NCBI RefSeq assembly: GCF_000178955.2
Contig: NC_016631.1
Location: forward strand, 1,674,001-1,738,000
Direction of reading: 5' to 3'
Origin: Granulicella mallensis MP5ACTX8
GTDB lineage: Bacteria; Acidobacteriota; Terriglobia; Terriglobales; Acidobacteriaceae
Length of the DNA stretch: 64,000 bases
A program made the position numbers and the translations under genes. The notes beneath the pieces were generated by a model. The model saw only the letters and a program-made list of their open reading frames with translations, was not told the DNA's origin and did no database searches. Numbering within the stretch: position 1 is the stretch's first letter; every line of letters begins with the position of its first letter. Shown here one piece after another: positions 34,445-44,034 of this stretch.

Positions 34445-36976
34445 CTAGTGCAGAACAATCTCAATCCCATCGCCCTTATCCGGCGTCGCGATCACAATCG
34501 CATTGTCGCTGGATGTGAACTTTCCTGCATGGCCATTGATCGTTACACTCGCCGGTGCTTTGGCCGCACCCTCGACGTCGACGACGATCTCCTTCCACCA
34601 AGCTGGGTAGCTGCCCTCATGCTTTCCGATATGCAGGGCAAGGCTGCCGTCCTTCGCTGAAGCGTCGCACGTAAACTTCATGCGTAGGAACTCGCCCCGC
34701 TTGTAGGCGAAGCTGGTGCCGTCGTCCTGGTAGAGCTGTCCTGCACACGCAGGGCCGGGGAAGACGCGGAGTGTCAGCGGGCCGTTCGGACGCTCGCTGG
34801 TGTTCTGCGTGAGCGGTGCGAGAGGCAGGATGGCTCCCGGACGTACGAAGACAGGCAGACTCGCGAGTTCAGGATGCAAATGCACGACGGACAATACTGG
34901 ACCCGTCGCAGCCTCAGGCTGTAGTCCGCCTGTGCTCGCTTTCGTTTCGGCTTTGTCGACGTGCGCGCCGGTCCAGAAGTCATACCAGCCGGAAGAGGGA
35001 AGCTTGGCGTCGTAGTCGTCTGTCTTGTCGAAGAACGGTGGTGCGGCGACGAGAAGATCTGGCCCGACCATGAATTCACCCGAGGCATCAAGATCGACAT
35101 CGAGAGGATGATGGTCCGGCGCGGCGTCGGGGAACTCCAGGAACAGCGGCCGCAGCAGCGGAAGGCCCGTGCGGGTGTTCTCCTCCATCACCGTGTAGAG
35201 ATAGGGCAGCAGCTTGTAGCGCTGCTCGATGAAGCGACGGCGAATGTCTTCCTGTTCCGATCCGCCAACCCAGGGCTCATGGTCGCCGGTGCCTTTCTCC
35301 GCGTGATCGCGATCGATCGGCTGAAAAGCTCCAATCTCAATCCACTTGGTGAGCAGCTCCGGGGTGGGAGTGCCGGCATAACCGCCAACATCCGCGCCGG
35401 CCATCGAGAAGCCGCTGAGGCCGAGGTTCTTCAGCATCGAAGTGGTAAGCCGCAGATGGTTCCAGGTGGCGGAGTTATCGCCTGTCCACGTAGCGGCATA
35501 GCGCTGGCCGCCGGCATAGGAGGCTCGCGTGAGTACAAACGGTCGCACATCGGGCCGCAGGGCAAGCTGGCCGTCGAAGGTGGCGCGGGAGTTCTCCATG
35601 CCGTAGACGTTGTGGAGTTCGCGATGCGTCGCTGTGCGAGTAGCAAAGCCGGGTTCGTCGATGCGGTGCACGACGTCGTCCGGGATCGTGAGATGGGCAG
35701 TGAAGACCGAAGGCTCATTCATGTCGTTCCAGAAGCCGTCGATGCCCATGTGGTCAAAGTCTTTGTAGAGAGTGCCCCACCAGAGGCGCGTCTGCTGCCG
35801 CGTGAAGTCAGGAAAGGCGCTGGGACCGGGCCAGACAGGGCCGGTGTAGAGCGAGCCATCGGGATTCTTGACGAAGTGGTCGCCCGCGCTGCCGCTGTCG
35901 AATGGAGCATAGCCTTGTCCTGGCTGGTCCGCGATATGCAGGTCGGTGATTGCGATGACATGGAAGTGTTCAGCATGCAGCGCGGCAACCATGCCGGACA
36001 TGTCGGGAAAGGTGGTGGTGTTAATCGTGAAGGGCCGATTCCTGTCCTGGTAGTCGATGTCGGTATAGATCGCGTCCGCAGGAATTTTGTCGTTGCGCAG
36101 ACGCCCGGCTACTTCGAGGACACGTGCCTGGCTCATGTAGCTAAAACGCGACTGCTGAAATCCAAGAGCCCAGAGCGGTGGCAGTGGGGTCGGCCCGGTC
36201 AGCCACGCATAGCTTGCAAGCACCTTTTTGGTGGAGGGGCCGTAGAGCAGGTAGATGTCCGCAGGCCCGTTCTCGGCGCGGTACTGAACGGTGTCGGTGA
36301 CTGTCTTGCCGAAGTCGAAGGATGAGGGCCAGGTGTTGTCGATCAGTACTCCGAGCACGGTTCCCGCACGATAGCTCAGGTAGAACGGAATGCTCTTGTA
36401 GAGCGGATCGGTGGACTCCTGCCAGGCATAGGCGTCGGTGTTCCAGAGACGGAAGGCCTGTCCGCGCCTGTCGAAGGCGCCGGTCTTGTCGCCGAGTCCG
36501 AAGTAGTGCTCGTCGGTTGGCATGGTCTTGGCGAGGTGCAGACGGTCGCCTTCAAACTGCAGCGGTTCGGCGTCCTGCTGGAGCACTTTGCCGGAGAGGT
36601 CACTCAGGGTAAGCAGACCCGTAGCTCGATCCATTGCAATGCGAAGGCTGCCGGTATGAAAACCGACGGTCGCTGCGCCGGTGTCTTGCGTGACCGCGAC
36701 GGAGGCCGTGCGCGCTTCGGGCAGCACAGCCCATGATGCGTCTTCGGGGAGGGCATTGTTACGTCCGGCGCGGATGCGCAGCACGTCGTCACGCAGAGCG
36801 GTGATGCGCATGACGAGTGCGCCATCGTGAAGCTCGATGCCGTTGGGCAGTGGCGTGGCTGCGGTGACTTGCGAGAACGAAAGCAAGCTGGAAGGAGACT
36901 GTGCGTTCGCAGCGAGGCAGGCGATTCCCAGGCCTACACAAAGGACAACAAACCTGGACACACTTTGTGCGCGCAT
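34445..36976 (-). CDS. Glycoside hydrolase family 31 (alpha-glucosidase/alpha-xylosidase type)
   Basis: This 843-residue secreted GH31 enzyme has a Sec signal (SRFVVLCVGLGIACLAANAQ). The N-terminal beta-sandwich is followed by the barrel with GVLIDNTW, FQQSRFSYMSQARVLEVA, the nucleophile Asp in DGFWNDMNEPS, the AGADVGGYAGTPTPELLTKWIEIGAF active-site segment and RYKLLPYLYTVMEE. The start at 36976 has GGAGATATCC upstream. It releases alpha-linked glucose or xylose from oligosaccharides in the periplasm; exact specificity is not readable. Confidence 0.92.
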   Translation of the reverse strand: MRAQSVSRFVVLCVGLGIACLAANAQSPSSLLSFSQVTAATPLPNGIELHDGALVMRITALRDDVLRIRAGRNNALPEDASWAVLPEARTASVAVTQDTGAATVGFHTGSLRIAMDRATGLLTLSDLSGKVLQQDAEPLQFEGDRLHLAKTMPTDEHYFGLGDKTGAFDRRGQAFRLWNTDAYAWQESTDPLYKSIPFYLSYRAGTVLGVLIDNTWPSSFDFGKTVTDTVQYRAENGPADIYLLYGPSTKKVLASYAWLTGPTPLPPLWALGFQQSRFSYMSQARVLEVAGRLRNDKIPADAIYTDIDYQDRNRPFTINTTTFPDMSGMVAALHAEHFHVIAITDLHIADQPGQGYAPFDSGSAGDHFVKNPDGSLYTGPVWPGPSAFPDFTRQQTRLWWGTLYKDFDHMGIDGFWNDMNEPSVFTAHLTIPDDVVHRIDEPGFATRTATHRELHNVYGMENSRATFDGQLALRPDVRPFVLTRASYAGGQRYAATWTGDNSATWNHLRLTTSMLKNLGLSGFSMAGADVGGYAGTPTPELLTKWIEIGAFQPIDRDHAEKGTGDHEPWVGGSEQEDIRRRFIEQRYKLLPYLYTVMEENTRTGLPLLRPLFLEFPDAAPDHHPLDVDLDASGEFMVGPDLLVAAPPFFDKTDDYDAKLPSSGWYDFWTGAHVDKAETKASTGGLQPEAATGPVLSVVHLHPELASLPVFVRPGAILPLAPLTQNTSERPNGPLTLRVFPGPACAGQLYQDDGTSFAYKRGEFLRMKFTCDASAKDGSLALHIGKHEGSYPAWWKEIVVDVEGAAKAPASVTINGHAGKFTSSDNAIVIATPDKGDGIEIVLH

Positions 36977-37112
36977 GGATATCTCCGGAAAGTGGCTTAT
37001 TGAAAAGACCGAAGGCCGTGGTGAGATCACGGCCTTCGGTTGATGTATCGCTGCAATTGTAGAGGTGATTTGGGATGCGTGTCCTGTTCTTCAAAACATA
37101 AAGCAGGTTCGC

Positions 37113-38525
37113 TTAGCTTCGCCGGCCTACGACGCGGAAGTCTTCCTGCTCTTCCGCGCAGGGGATATCCCACCCTCCAGGAGGAACAACGTTTTGTTGT
37201 GCCTCCTGCGGCCCCCAGGTGTGGGGTTCATATTGATAGACGGGCGTTGCTGCCTTCAAAACCGGATCGACGATACGCCACGCCTCTTCGACATAGTCCT
37301 GTCGAGCGAAGAGCGTTGCATCCCCGGCGATGGCGTCGGTCAGCACTCGTTCGTAGGCTTCCATCTCGTTGGAGCGAGGATGACGAGTGGCTACGAGCTC
37401 TACCTCTTCTCGTTTGCCTTCTCCGTTTGGGGACGTGACAGAGACGGCCATGGCCACTGTCATCTCGGGGCTGATACGGAAACGGATGTAGTTCTGCGGC
37501 ACGTCGGGTTCGGTGTAGTTCGTGGTGGGCGGTTTGCGGAGCCGGGCGATGACTTCCATACAGGTCAGCGGCAGATTCTTTCCGGCACGAATGTAGAACG
37601 GAACCCCATCCCATCGCCACGACTTTACCTCCAGGCGAAGAGCCGCGAAGGTTTCGACCTGCGAGTTCGGCGCTACGCCCGGTTCGTCGAGATAGCCGTG
37701 GAATTGTCCGCGAACCAGATTCTGGGGCTCCAGGGGAGGAATGGCGTTCAACACCTTGACCTTCTCATCGCGCATGGCCTCGCTGTCGTTTCGCGCTGGA
37801 GCTTCCATGGCGAGATTGCAGAGGACCTGGAAGATATGGTTCTGGATCACATCGCGAATGGCGCCTGTCTGGTCGTAGAAGGCTCCCCGGCCCTGGATGC
37901 CGAAGTCCTCCGCCATGGTGATCTGCACGCTTTCGACGTAGTTACGGTTCCAGAGCGGCTCGAGGAACGAGTTCGAAAAGCGGAACGACACCATGTTGTG
38001 AACGGGGCCTTTGGCCAGGTAATGATCGATGCGGAAGATGGAAGGCTCCGGAAAGGCGGCCAGCAGGATGCGATCGAGTTCCTGCGCCGAAGCCAGATCG
38101 TGTCCAAAGGGTTTCTCCACGATCATGCGGGCACCCTTGGCGCAGTCCGATTTCACCAGCTGCTCCACGACCTTCTCAAAGAGCACCGGTGGAATCGCCA
38201 GATAGTGAGCCGGTCTTTCGGACGTCCCAAGCTCTTTCCTGACGGCACAGAACGTGGCGGGGTCCGCATAGTCGCCATCGACGTAGCGCAACAGGGAACT
38301 GAGCTTCTCCCAGGCAGCCTGGTCGAGGCCTCCGTGTTTCTCGAGGCTGTCCTTGGCGCGTGCCTTGAACTGATCCAGGTTCCATCCGGCCTTGGCCACT
38401 CCGATAACAGGAATGGTGAGACTGCCGTGCTTGACCATGGATTGCAGGGCCGGAAAGATCTTTTTGTAGGCAAGGTCGCCGGTGGCACCGAAGAAGACTA
38501 GCGCATCGGAATGAGTTTGGCTCAC
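37113..38525 (-). CDS. zwf: Glucose-6-phosphate 1-dehydrogenase
   Basis: This 470-residue cytosolic enzyme oxidises glucose-6-phosphate to 6-phosphogluconolactone. Motifs are [17 protein letters not shown] (NADP site), [18 protein letters not shown], the substrate-binding [14 protein letters not shown] (canonical RIDHYLGKE with a K-G shift) and [13 protein letters not shown]. Length is normal. No pgl or gnd gene is adjacent. The GH31 gene downstream on the same strand is a plausible source of glucose for it. Confidence 0.93.
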   Translation of the reverse strand: MSQTHSDALVFFGATGDLAYKKIFPALQSMVKHGSLTIPVIGVAKAGWNLDQFKARAKDSLEKHGGLDQAAWEKLSSLLRYVDGDYADPATFCAVRKELGTSERPAHYLAIPPVLFEKVVEQLVKSDCAKGARMIVEKPFGHDLASAQELDRILLAAFPEPSIFRIDHYLAKGPVHNMVSFRFSNSFLEPLWNRNYVESVQITMAEDFGIQGRGAFYDQTGAIRDVIQNHIFQVLCNLAMEAPARNDSEAMRDEKVKVLNAIPPLEPQNLVRGQFHGYLDEPGVAPNSQVETFAALRLEVKSWRWDGVPFYIRAGKNLPLTCMEVIARLRKPPTTNYTEPDVPQNYIRFRISPEMTVAMAVSVTSPNGEGKREEVELVATRHPRSNEMEAYERVLTDAIAGDATLFARQDYVEEAWRIVDPVLKAATPVYQYEPHTWGPQEAQQNVVPPGGWDIPCAEEQEDFRVVGRRS

Positions 38526-38662
38526 GTATTTCTCCTTTGGGTCTTAATGCTACTTGGGAATGCTGAAATCCCGAAAGGCCCTCTGAGATTATGGACGATT
38601 ACGTGATTTGTGTTCAGTTTGTGGCCTTGTAATCAATAAATTTGTAACGTTCAATCAACAAA

Positions 38663-38685
38663 GGCCGCCGGGTTCGCCGGCTGCC
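38663..38685 (-). terminator. Terminator-like hairpin after the NAD(P)-binding protein
   Basis: A 9-bp stem with one mismatch (GGCAGCCGG/CCGGCGGCC on the minus strand) and a 5-base loop is followed by TTTGTTG. It lies 30 bases past the minus-strand gene ending at 38715. Confidence 0.5.
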
Positions 38686-38714
38686 TCTGGCTTTTTAGAA
38701 TCTGAACTTGTTTA

Positions 38715-39335
38715 TCAATATCCGACGGTAAAGCGAGCCTTCACGTTCCTGGGATTCTCAACCTCATCCAGGAGAGCAATCGAATAGTCATCAAAGCTGA
38801 TCCAGCTCTTGCCGTCTGCAGCAGTGAGAAGGGTGTCTTTGCCCAGACGGAAGATGCCTGTTCGGTCTCCTTCGACGAAGAGTGCGGAGGGACTGAGCAT
38901 GGTCCAGTCCAGATCGGTAACGACGCGAAGCGTATCGAAAAAGACCTTCCCTGCCAGTGCTTCTGTTCTTATCCACTCTGGAAGCTCTGCGAAGTGTGGA
39001 GTGTCGAGCAGTAATTTGCCTGGAGCGACTTCGAGGGCGCCGGCTCCGCCGACGACCAGGTACCGCTTCACTCCAGAGCGGCGTACGGCCTCGATGAGTC
39101 TCGCTGGGACGCTGCTGCGAAAGGGGACGCTGCTGATGACGACGTCATGCCCTTTGAGCAAAGAGGCGAGAGCTTCGGGCTGATCCGCATCGCCGGATAC
39201 GAGTGTGAGCCCATCCCGCGGCGACAGTTTGGACGTATCGCGGGCGATGCCGGTGACCGTGTGGCCGCGGCGGAGCGATTCATCGAGGATGTGCTTTCCG
39301 ACATTGCCGGTAACGCCAATGATTGCTAGCTTCAT
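38715..39335 (-). CDS. NAD(P)-binding (NmrA/SDR-a5-like) protein
   Basis: This 206-residue Rossmann protein begins [19 protein letters not shown] (GxxGxxG) and contains [37 protein letters not shown] and [15 protein letters not shown], as in the atypical SDR/NmrA-like putative NADH-flavin reductases. The start at 39335 is the beginning of homology. It is divergent from an HxlR regulator, the classic arrangement for such stress- or quinone-related reductases, so the regulator probably controls it. Confidence 0.85.
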   Translation of the reverse strand: MKLAIIGVTGNVGKHILDESLRRGHTVTGIARDTSKLSPRDGLTLVSGDADQPEALASLLKGHDVVISSVPFRSSVPARLIEAVRRSGVKRYLVVGGAGALEVAPGKLLLDTPHFAELPEWIRTEALAGKVFFDTLRVVTDLDWTMLSPSALFVEGDRTGIFRLGKDTLLTAADGKSWISFDDYSIALLDEVENPRNVKARFTVGY

Positions 39336-39413
39336 GGTGAAAGATCTCCGTGGTCCAGTTTCTGGCATGTCTCAATGCCTAGTGCTACTCTCAAAAAGAG
39401 AGTTGAACTCACT

Positions 39414-39863
39414 ATGTCATCCCCAAGATTGCCCGTAAAGAAGGCAGATTTAAGTCACCTGGTTACCTCAAAGGAACCAGCAGCGGTCAAGCGTGCTGCA
39501 AAGAAGCCCAAGCCCGAAGCCAAACGGGAGCATCAGGACTGTGCCATCCGCAATGTATTGGATCGCATCGGGGACAAGTGGAGTTATCTGATCGTGATGA
39601 AGCTGCAGAAGCCGCAACGCTTCGGCGCGCTTCGCCGCGACATCTCGGATATCTCGCAGCGAATGCTGACGGAGACGCTGCGCAGCTTGCAGCGGGATGG
39701 CTTGATTGAGCGAACGGTCTTTCCTACAACGCCGCCCAGTGTCGAGTACAAGCTCACAAAGCTTGGCTGTTCTCTGTTCGATCAGATGGGGGTGCTCGTG
39801 GAGTGGGCAGAGCGCAACCAGGCGAAGATCCTAAGCTCACGTGAGATCTTCGATCGGAAGTAG
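39414..39863 (+). CDS. HxlR-family transcriptional regulator
   Basis: This regulator of about 149 residues (162 from an upstream ATG at 39375) carries the HxlR winged helix: [55 protein letters not shown] and [14 protein letters not shown]. An N-terminal Lys-rich extension (about 40 residues: [13 protein letters not shown]) is unusual for the family. It likely represses the divergent NAD(P)-binding gene through the short shared intergenic region. Confidence 0.85.
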   Translation: MSSPRLPVKKADLSHLVTSKEPAAVKRAAKKPKPEAKREHQDCAIRNVLDRIGDKWSYLIVMKLQKPQRFGALRRDISDISQRMLTETLRSLQRDGLIERTVFPTTPPSVEYKLTKLGCSLFDQMGVLVEWAERNQAKILSSREIFDRK

Positions 39864-39902
39864 AGGGACATCCGTTGCTTTTGTGGGGTGAAGTTCGAAA
39901 CT

Positions 39903-40466
39903 CTAGGGCTTCCTGGCTGCTGGTCCGTTGAGGATCTGGTTGACGGGATCGGGCAGTTCCTGATCGGCATTCTTCAGCAGAAGGCTTACCTCCCACATCT
40001 CCCTGTCGGAGAGGACGTGCGTGAAAGATGGCATACCCGTGAGACGGATGCCGTTGGCCACGATCCAGTAGGTGGAACCAGCCTCATCATCACTGACTCC
40101 AACTACTCCATGTGGACCATGTTTCTTCCAGAGTTGGGGCGCAGCGGGATACATGTGTTTTGCAAGCAGGGAGTCATGGCCGGGGGTGCCGTGGCACATC
40201 GCGCATTGAGCTTGATAGATATGTGCTCCCTCTTCGAAGACATCCTCACTGATACCGAAGGGAGCATGTTGCATCTGGCGTTTGATGCGCGCCTTCAGAG
40301 GCGTCTTGACCACCTGCCGTTCGAAGGGGAAGGGGGCATCGGCGACAGCGACTGGATGCGGACCGAATTTGAGGTACAGGAAAAAACCAATGGTGAAAAG
40401 AACGATTGTGACGGCGACTCCCAGAAAAAACTTGCCAATACCTTTATTGCTTCGAGCTTTAGCCAT
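39903..40466 (-). CDS. Membrane-anchored class I cytochrome c
   Basis: This 187-residue protein has an N-terminal signal anchor (FFLGVAVTIVLFTIGFFLYLKF) and one haem c site (CAMCHGTPG, about 92-100). The likely axial Met lies in RLTGMPSFTHVLSDREMWEVS. It is a periplasmic electron carrier. It is divergent from a Moco-fold protein, suggesting a redox pair, although no catalytic subunit is in the window. Confidence 0.85.
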   Translation of the reverse strand: MAKARSNKGIGKFFLGVAVTIVLFTIGFFLYLKFGPHPVAVADAPFPFERQVVKTPLKARIKRQMQHAPFGISEDVFEEGAHIYQAQCAMCHGTPGHDSLLAKHMYPAAPQLWKKHGPHGVVGVSDDEAGSTYWIVANGIRLTGMPSFTHVLSDREMWEVSLLLKNADQELPDPVNQILNGPAARKP

Positions 40467-40599
40467 TTAATTCATTTCCTTGATGCGATAGGGGCCGCGC
40501 TCTACACGGCGGCTGAGTTCTTGACGCTCAATCCTGATGGTTTGGGTTCCAGATACCGCGCTATATACGGCTCCCCACCTGCTAGTTTACCTTTCCCGT

Positions 40600-41151
40600 A
40601 TGAAGCTCATCACGGTTGCCGCTCTCATCCTCGCTCTCGCGCCGCTGTCCATCGCCGCTCAAGCTCCCTCGAAGCAGGGTGGCGACACTGCCATGGAGCC
40701 TGCTAAGCCGCCTGTTCCACCTTCAAAGAGCATCAATGTCACCTTCGAGGGAAAGACCATCACTCTCACGATCGAAGAGTTGCTTAATCTGCCGCAGGTG
40801 ACTTTGCACGTGCACAACGCGCATCGCAACACCGATGAGACCTACACAGGACCGTTGCTCGCCGATGTGCTTGCTCGCGTGGGTCTCAAGGCCTCGCGCG
40901 AGACGCAGCCGCTCATCCTGCATTCGAGTCTCATCGCCACGGGTTCCGATCACTACTTCGTTCTTTACTCGGTCGCGGAGGTCGAGCCCAGCTTCAGCAC
41001 AGGCCAGGTCATCGTTGCCGTGATGAAGTCCGGACTGCCTAATACTGAAGGCGGCGCCATCGAGCTGATCAACACCGTCGACGCGAAGCCCGCTCGCTGG
41101 GTTCATGGTCTTACGGATCTCAACATCATGAGCATCGCTCCCAGCAAATAA
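40600..41151 (+). CDS. Exported molybdopterin-oxidoreductase-fold protein
   Basis: This 183-residue protein has a signal peptide (MKLITVAALILALAPLSIA) and a body like the small sulfite-oxidase-type molybdopterin-binding domain: ITLTIEELLNLPQVTLHVHNAH, YTGPLLADVLARVGL, HYFVLYSVAEVEPSF and GAIELINTVDAKPARWVHGL. The Cys that ligates Mo in sulfite oxidase is absent (no Cys in the mature part), so it may bind the cofactor differently or not at all. The start at 40600 begins the signal peptide. It is divergent from the cytochrome c. Confidence 0.65.
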   Translation: MKLITVAALILALAPLSIAAQAPSKQGGDTAMEPAKPPVPPSKSINVTFEGKTITLTIEELLNLPQVTLHVHNAHRNTDETYTGPLLADVLARVGLKASRETQPLILHSSLIATGSDHYFVLYSVAEVEPSFSTGQVIVAVMKSGLPNTEGGAIELINTVDAKPARWVHGLTDLNIMSIAPSK

Positions 41152-41400
41152 CCTCGAGAGATGATTGCTGCCGCTCTCTTTCGTCAGGAACTCAATATGA
41201 GTTTTCAGAAGTGGAGAATCTTTCTGATTCCACAGGAGGAACGCTCGCCAACGTGGGGCAAAAAGAAAATCTTTGCTACAATTGAATCAACGGAACGGTG
41301 ACAGTTTCGTGGTTCGCGGTCGTCTGTAGAAGCAGGCGAAAGTGTGGACAGCAAGAAATTTAGTACACTCTGTGGCTTGCAGAAGTTGACGCAAACCAGA

Positions 41401-41475
<75 letters not shown>

Positions 41476-41477
<2 letters not shown>

Positions 41478-41506
41478 TACATTCCAAAGGACTTAAGGAA
41501 TGTATG
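41476..41506 (+). terminator. Hairpin directly after tRNA-Asp
   Basis: CATACATTCC (41476-41485) pairs with GGAATGTATG (41497-41506) across an 11-base loop, overlapping the last bases of the tRNA CCA. It may be a weak terminator, or part of an old attachment site. Confidence 0.4.
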
Positions 41507-41556
41507 GGACCCAAGGGACAAGCAAATCCGGACACAATAAGGGCACACTAAGTGAA

Positions 41557-41790
41557 TTACGCTTCTGTACCCGTTCGTGCTTGATTCCGCTTTGTGCCCA
41601 CACCGGGCACCATCATCTGAACAGCCTTGCTCTGTGCGGCTTGCTTATGTGAGTTCATGGCCTACGTGTAAACGTCAAGCGTGATCTTGCTGTTGGCATG
41701 TTGTAAAAGTCCCTGGACGGTCTTCACGTCTTCTCCGTTGCCCTTCAGCAATGTGCCGAAGGAATGGCGGAAGGTGTGTCAGGGCAATGC
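41557..41790 (-). pseudogene. C-terminal remnant of a tyrosine recombinase (integrase)
   Basis: Translation of the minus strand gives [15 protein letters not shown], then [16 protein letters not shown] and ITLDVYT, which is the catalytic core of phage-type integrases (Arg of HxxR, the LLxHxxxxTxxxY signature with the Tyr nucleophile). An in-frame TAG (41662-41664) falls directly after the DVYT motif, where a Gln codon is expected, and a TGA (41779-41781) precedes HTFRH. The sequence continues AMNSHKQAAQSKAVQMM to a TAA at 41557. No N-terminal half is present. Its C-terminus faces the tRNA-Asp 3' end, the usual geometry of a tRNA-integrated element. Confidence 0.85.
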
Positions 41791-41944
41791 CATACTTACG
41801 TCAGCGGGGCGGTACAAGGGCAACAAATGCCAAACAGCCTGGCTATCGAGTGCGATGTGCCTGGTATTATCCCCCAGCCTACCTGTTTACCCACCCTTTT
41901 CGAACGAGGCGTATGGTTTGTCAGAGGCAGGAGAGCACGTAGCT

Positions 41945-43252
41945 ATGTCCATTCGCAAATTAATCAGTTCGCCCGTCGTATGGATTGCTCTTGGCTTGAG
42001 CCTTTTGACTCAGGCGACCTATTTCACTCTGGATCATGAACACTATGGAGCAGATACACCATCGTATTTAATCCCGGCCGACAATCTTCTGCATGGGCAC
42101 GGATTTGTGAATACACTGCACCAGCCGGAGTTGCTGAGGACGCCAGGCTATTCGCTTCTGCTTGCCCTCTTCCGGATTGCTCCGCTAAAGGTTGAGTATC
42201 TGATTGTTGTGCAGCATCTTCTCTGTGTGCTGCTGGCCGTTGCGGTTGTCGCTATCGCTCTCCGAATTACCGGCAGCCGATTGGTTGCATGCGTTGCCGC
42301 AGTCGTTATGTCTTTGGACCTGGCTACTCTCCGTGTGGCGAATCTTCTATTAACCGAAGTTGTGTTTATGGTTCTGATCTCTTTGATCTGTTGGATTCTT
42401 TATCGTGCGATGACGAATCCGGCGGGCAAGGGGATTGCGATCGCAGGCGCCGGACTTCTGGGGGGGTATGCCGTACTTGTCCGTCCCGTCGGCGTCTTGT
42501 ACTTTGTACCTCTGTCGCTCTGCCTATTTCTGGTGTTACGGCGGCGTGCCTTGCGTCCTGTTTTGATCTTTGCCGTATTTTTTCTGATTCTTCCGGTGTT
42601 GTGGGCCACGCGGAATTTTGTCGAAGGAGGGTACTTCGGCATTAGTGCCGTCGGCGCAGAGGATATCTTGTACTATCGAGCTGCGGGAGCCATCGCGATT
42701 GAGCGGCCCGGAAGCTATACCGCGAATATTCTCAAGGTGAATGGCGAGTTGATCCAGCAGACATGCGCCGATCTGGAGCAGATGTACCACCGGGATTGCT
42801 CGCAGATCACCGACAAACAACAAGCTGCATACGCCTCACGTAAGGGGATGAGCATCATCCGAGAGCATCCTTTAAGCTATCTTCACTCCATCACGGTGTC
42901 GCTGGCGTACCTTGTTTTTGGTGGCGGTGCGGAAGCCTTATCCAGGGTTAGTCATATCAGCCCACGGATTGCGGAAGGCATTGTTTTGCTCTTCACCGTA
43001 CCTGAGGTATGTCTGGCCCTGATCGGATGCCGGTACTGGTACCGGCGCGATCGAATTCTTTGCTGGCTTCTTGTTCTTACTATCGTGTACTTCCTGGGAA
43101 TCTCTGCCGGAGGAGAGGCCTATTCGCGCTTCAAGGTTCCCATCATGCCGATGTACGCCTTGTTGATTGGAGGCGGCGCGGCAGGGATGGTGGAGTGGGC
43201 TCAACGGGCTCGAACACCGCGCGCCTCCTCTGCTGCTGCGATTGCTGGCTAA
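41945..43252 (+). CDS. GT-C-type membrane glycosyltransferase-like protein
   Basis: This polytopic membrane protein of about 435 residues resembles GT39/ArnT-like enzymes: an early periplasmic loop with HYGADTPSYLIPADNLL (acidic substrate motif) and RTPGYSLLLALF, then about nine further hydrophobic helices. Such proteins use polyprenyl-phosphate sugars in the periplasm. The start at 41945 (MSIRKLISS) is preferred; the upstream in-frame part to 41681 overlaps the integrase remnant and is not protein-like. It is the first gene of the polysaccharide region. Confidence 0.75.
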   Translation: MSIRKLISSPVVWIALGLSLLTQATYFTLDHEHYGADTPSYLIPADNLLHGHGFVNTLHQPELLRTPGYSLLLALFRIAPLKVEYLIVVQHLLCVLLAVAVVAIALRITGSRLVACVAAVVMSLDLATLRVANLLLTEVVFMVLISLICWILYRAMTNPAGKGIAIAGAGLLGGYAVLVRPVGVLYFVPLSLCLFLVLRRRALRPVLIFAVFFLILPVLWATRNFVEGGYFGISAVGAEDILYYRAAGAIAIERPGSYTANILKVNGELIQQTCADLEQMYHRDCSQITDKQQAAYASRKGMSIIREHPLSYLHSITVSLAYLVFGGGAEALSRVSHISPRIAEGIVLLFTVPEVCLALIGCRYWYRRDRILCWLLVLTIVYFLGISAGGEAYSRFKVPIMPMYALLIGGGAAGMVEWAQRARTPRASSAAAIAG

Positions 43253-43266
43253 CCGTAGTTTGTTTC

Positions 43267-44034
43267 TCAGCGGATGCCGCGTGCGATCCTGTGCTTCAGG
43301 TATTGGAAGAGGGTTGGGTGAGTCCATAGCTTTGACTTGCCTGCCGGCGCGGAGAGGGTCTCGAGCTTGTCGTCGAGTGCGTTGCGGATGGCCTGTTTCA
43401 GGATCGGAATCGCAAGCGCAATCTGCAGCAATGGGTAAGTAGAAAAGTTGTCGGAGCTGGATGGGCTGTCCGATGCCTGAGCCACGATCTCTCCCGTGTC
43501 GATTCCTTTGTCTATTTTGTGAATCGTTACTCCGAAGTGCTCGGGATCGCCGGAGGCCTGAGCCCAATATCCACCATGTACTCCCCGATAGAGCGGCGTA
43601 ATGCCGACATGCGTATTCAGGAAGACTCCATCGCTTGCCTGCAGTACCTTTTCTTCGAGAATGCGCGTTCCATTTACGACGATGACTCGCGGGGAGAGCT
43701 TCTGCAGAATGGTGATCACCTGGGCATCGTTTACCGACAGCACGTCTGTGATGTACTCAGCAGGGATGGGGGACTCGTCCATCCCGTACTGTTGCTTGAT
43801 CTCCGCCCGGCGCTGGATAGCTTCACGCCTCAACAGAGGGACCAACCCTGCGGCAAACAGGATTTGTCCTGCCAGGGTGCGCCAGCCCAGTTTCTTTAGC
43901 CGCCGCTTTAGAAAGATCGACCGGGGAATCCTGGCTTCCCGGATCACTACGTCGATGCGGAACTCCTTCGCCAGCGCGTGGTAGACGATACGCGAGAGGT
44001 CGCTGTGATCGATGAGCAGGACTATACCGTGCAC
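43267..44034 (-). CDS. Formyltransferase-fold protein
   Basis: This 255-residue protein resembles methionyl-tRNA/sugar formyltransferases in its second half: VIVVNGTRIL, NTHVGITPLYRGVHGGYWA and GVTIHKIDKGIDTGEIVAQ contain the conserved Asn, His and Asp positions. The C-terminal tRNA-binding domain of Fmt is missing. In a polysaccharide locus a sugar N-formyltransferase role is plausible. It starts with GTG inside the preceding deacetylase gene (13-base overlap), so the two are translationally coupled. Confidence 0.75.
   Translation of the reverse strand: MHGIVLLIDHSDLSRIVYHALAKEFRIDVVIREARIPRSIFLKRRLKKLGWRTLAGQILFAAGLVPLLRREAIQRRAEIKQQYGMDESPIPAEYITDVLSVNDAQVITILQKLSPRVIVVNGTRILEEKVLQASDGVFLNTHVGITPLYRGVHGGYWAQASGDPEHFGVTIHKIDKGIDTGEIVAQASDSPSSSDNFSTYPLLQIALAIPILKQAIRNALDDKLETLSAPAGKSKLWTHPTLFQYLKHRIARGIR

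Noticed and set aside
34961-36325. 454-codon reading on the plus strand
   Set aside because: It is the complement of GH31 catalytic sequence and has no independent support.
37065-38501. 478-codon reading on the plus strand
   Set aside because: It lies opposite zwf, which has clear family motifs. The plus-strand translation has no motifs and odd composition.
41681-41944. N-terminal extension of the GT-C-like gene
   Set aside because: It overlaps the integrase remnant on the other strand and has no signal-anchor character. The protein starts naturally at 41945.
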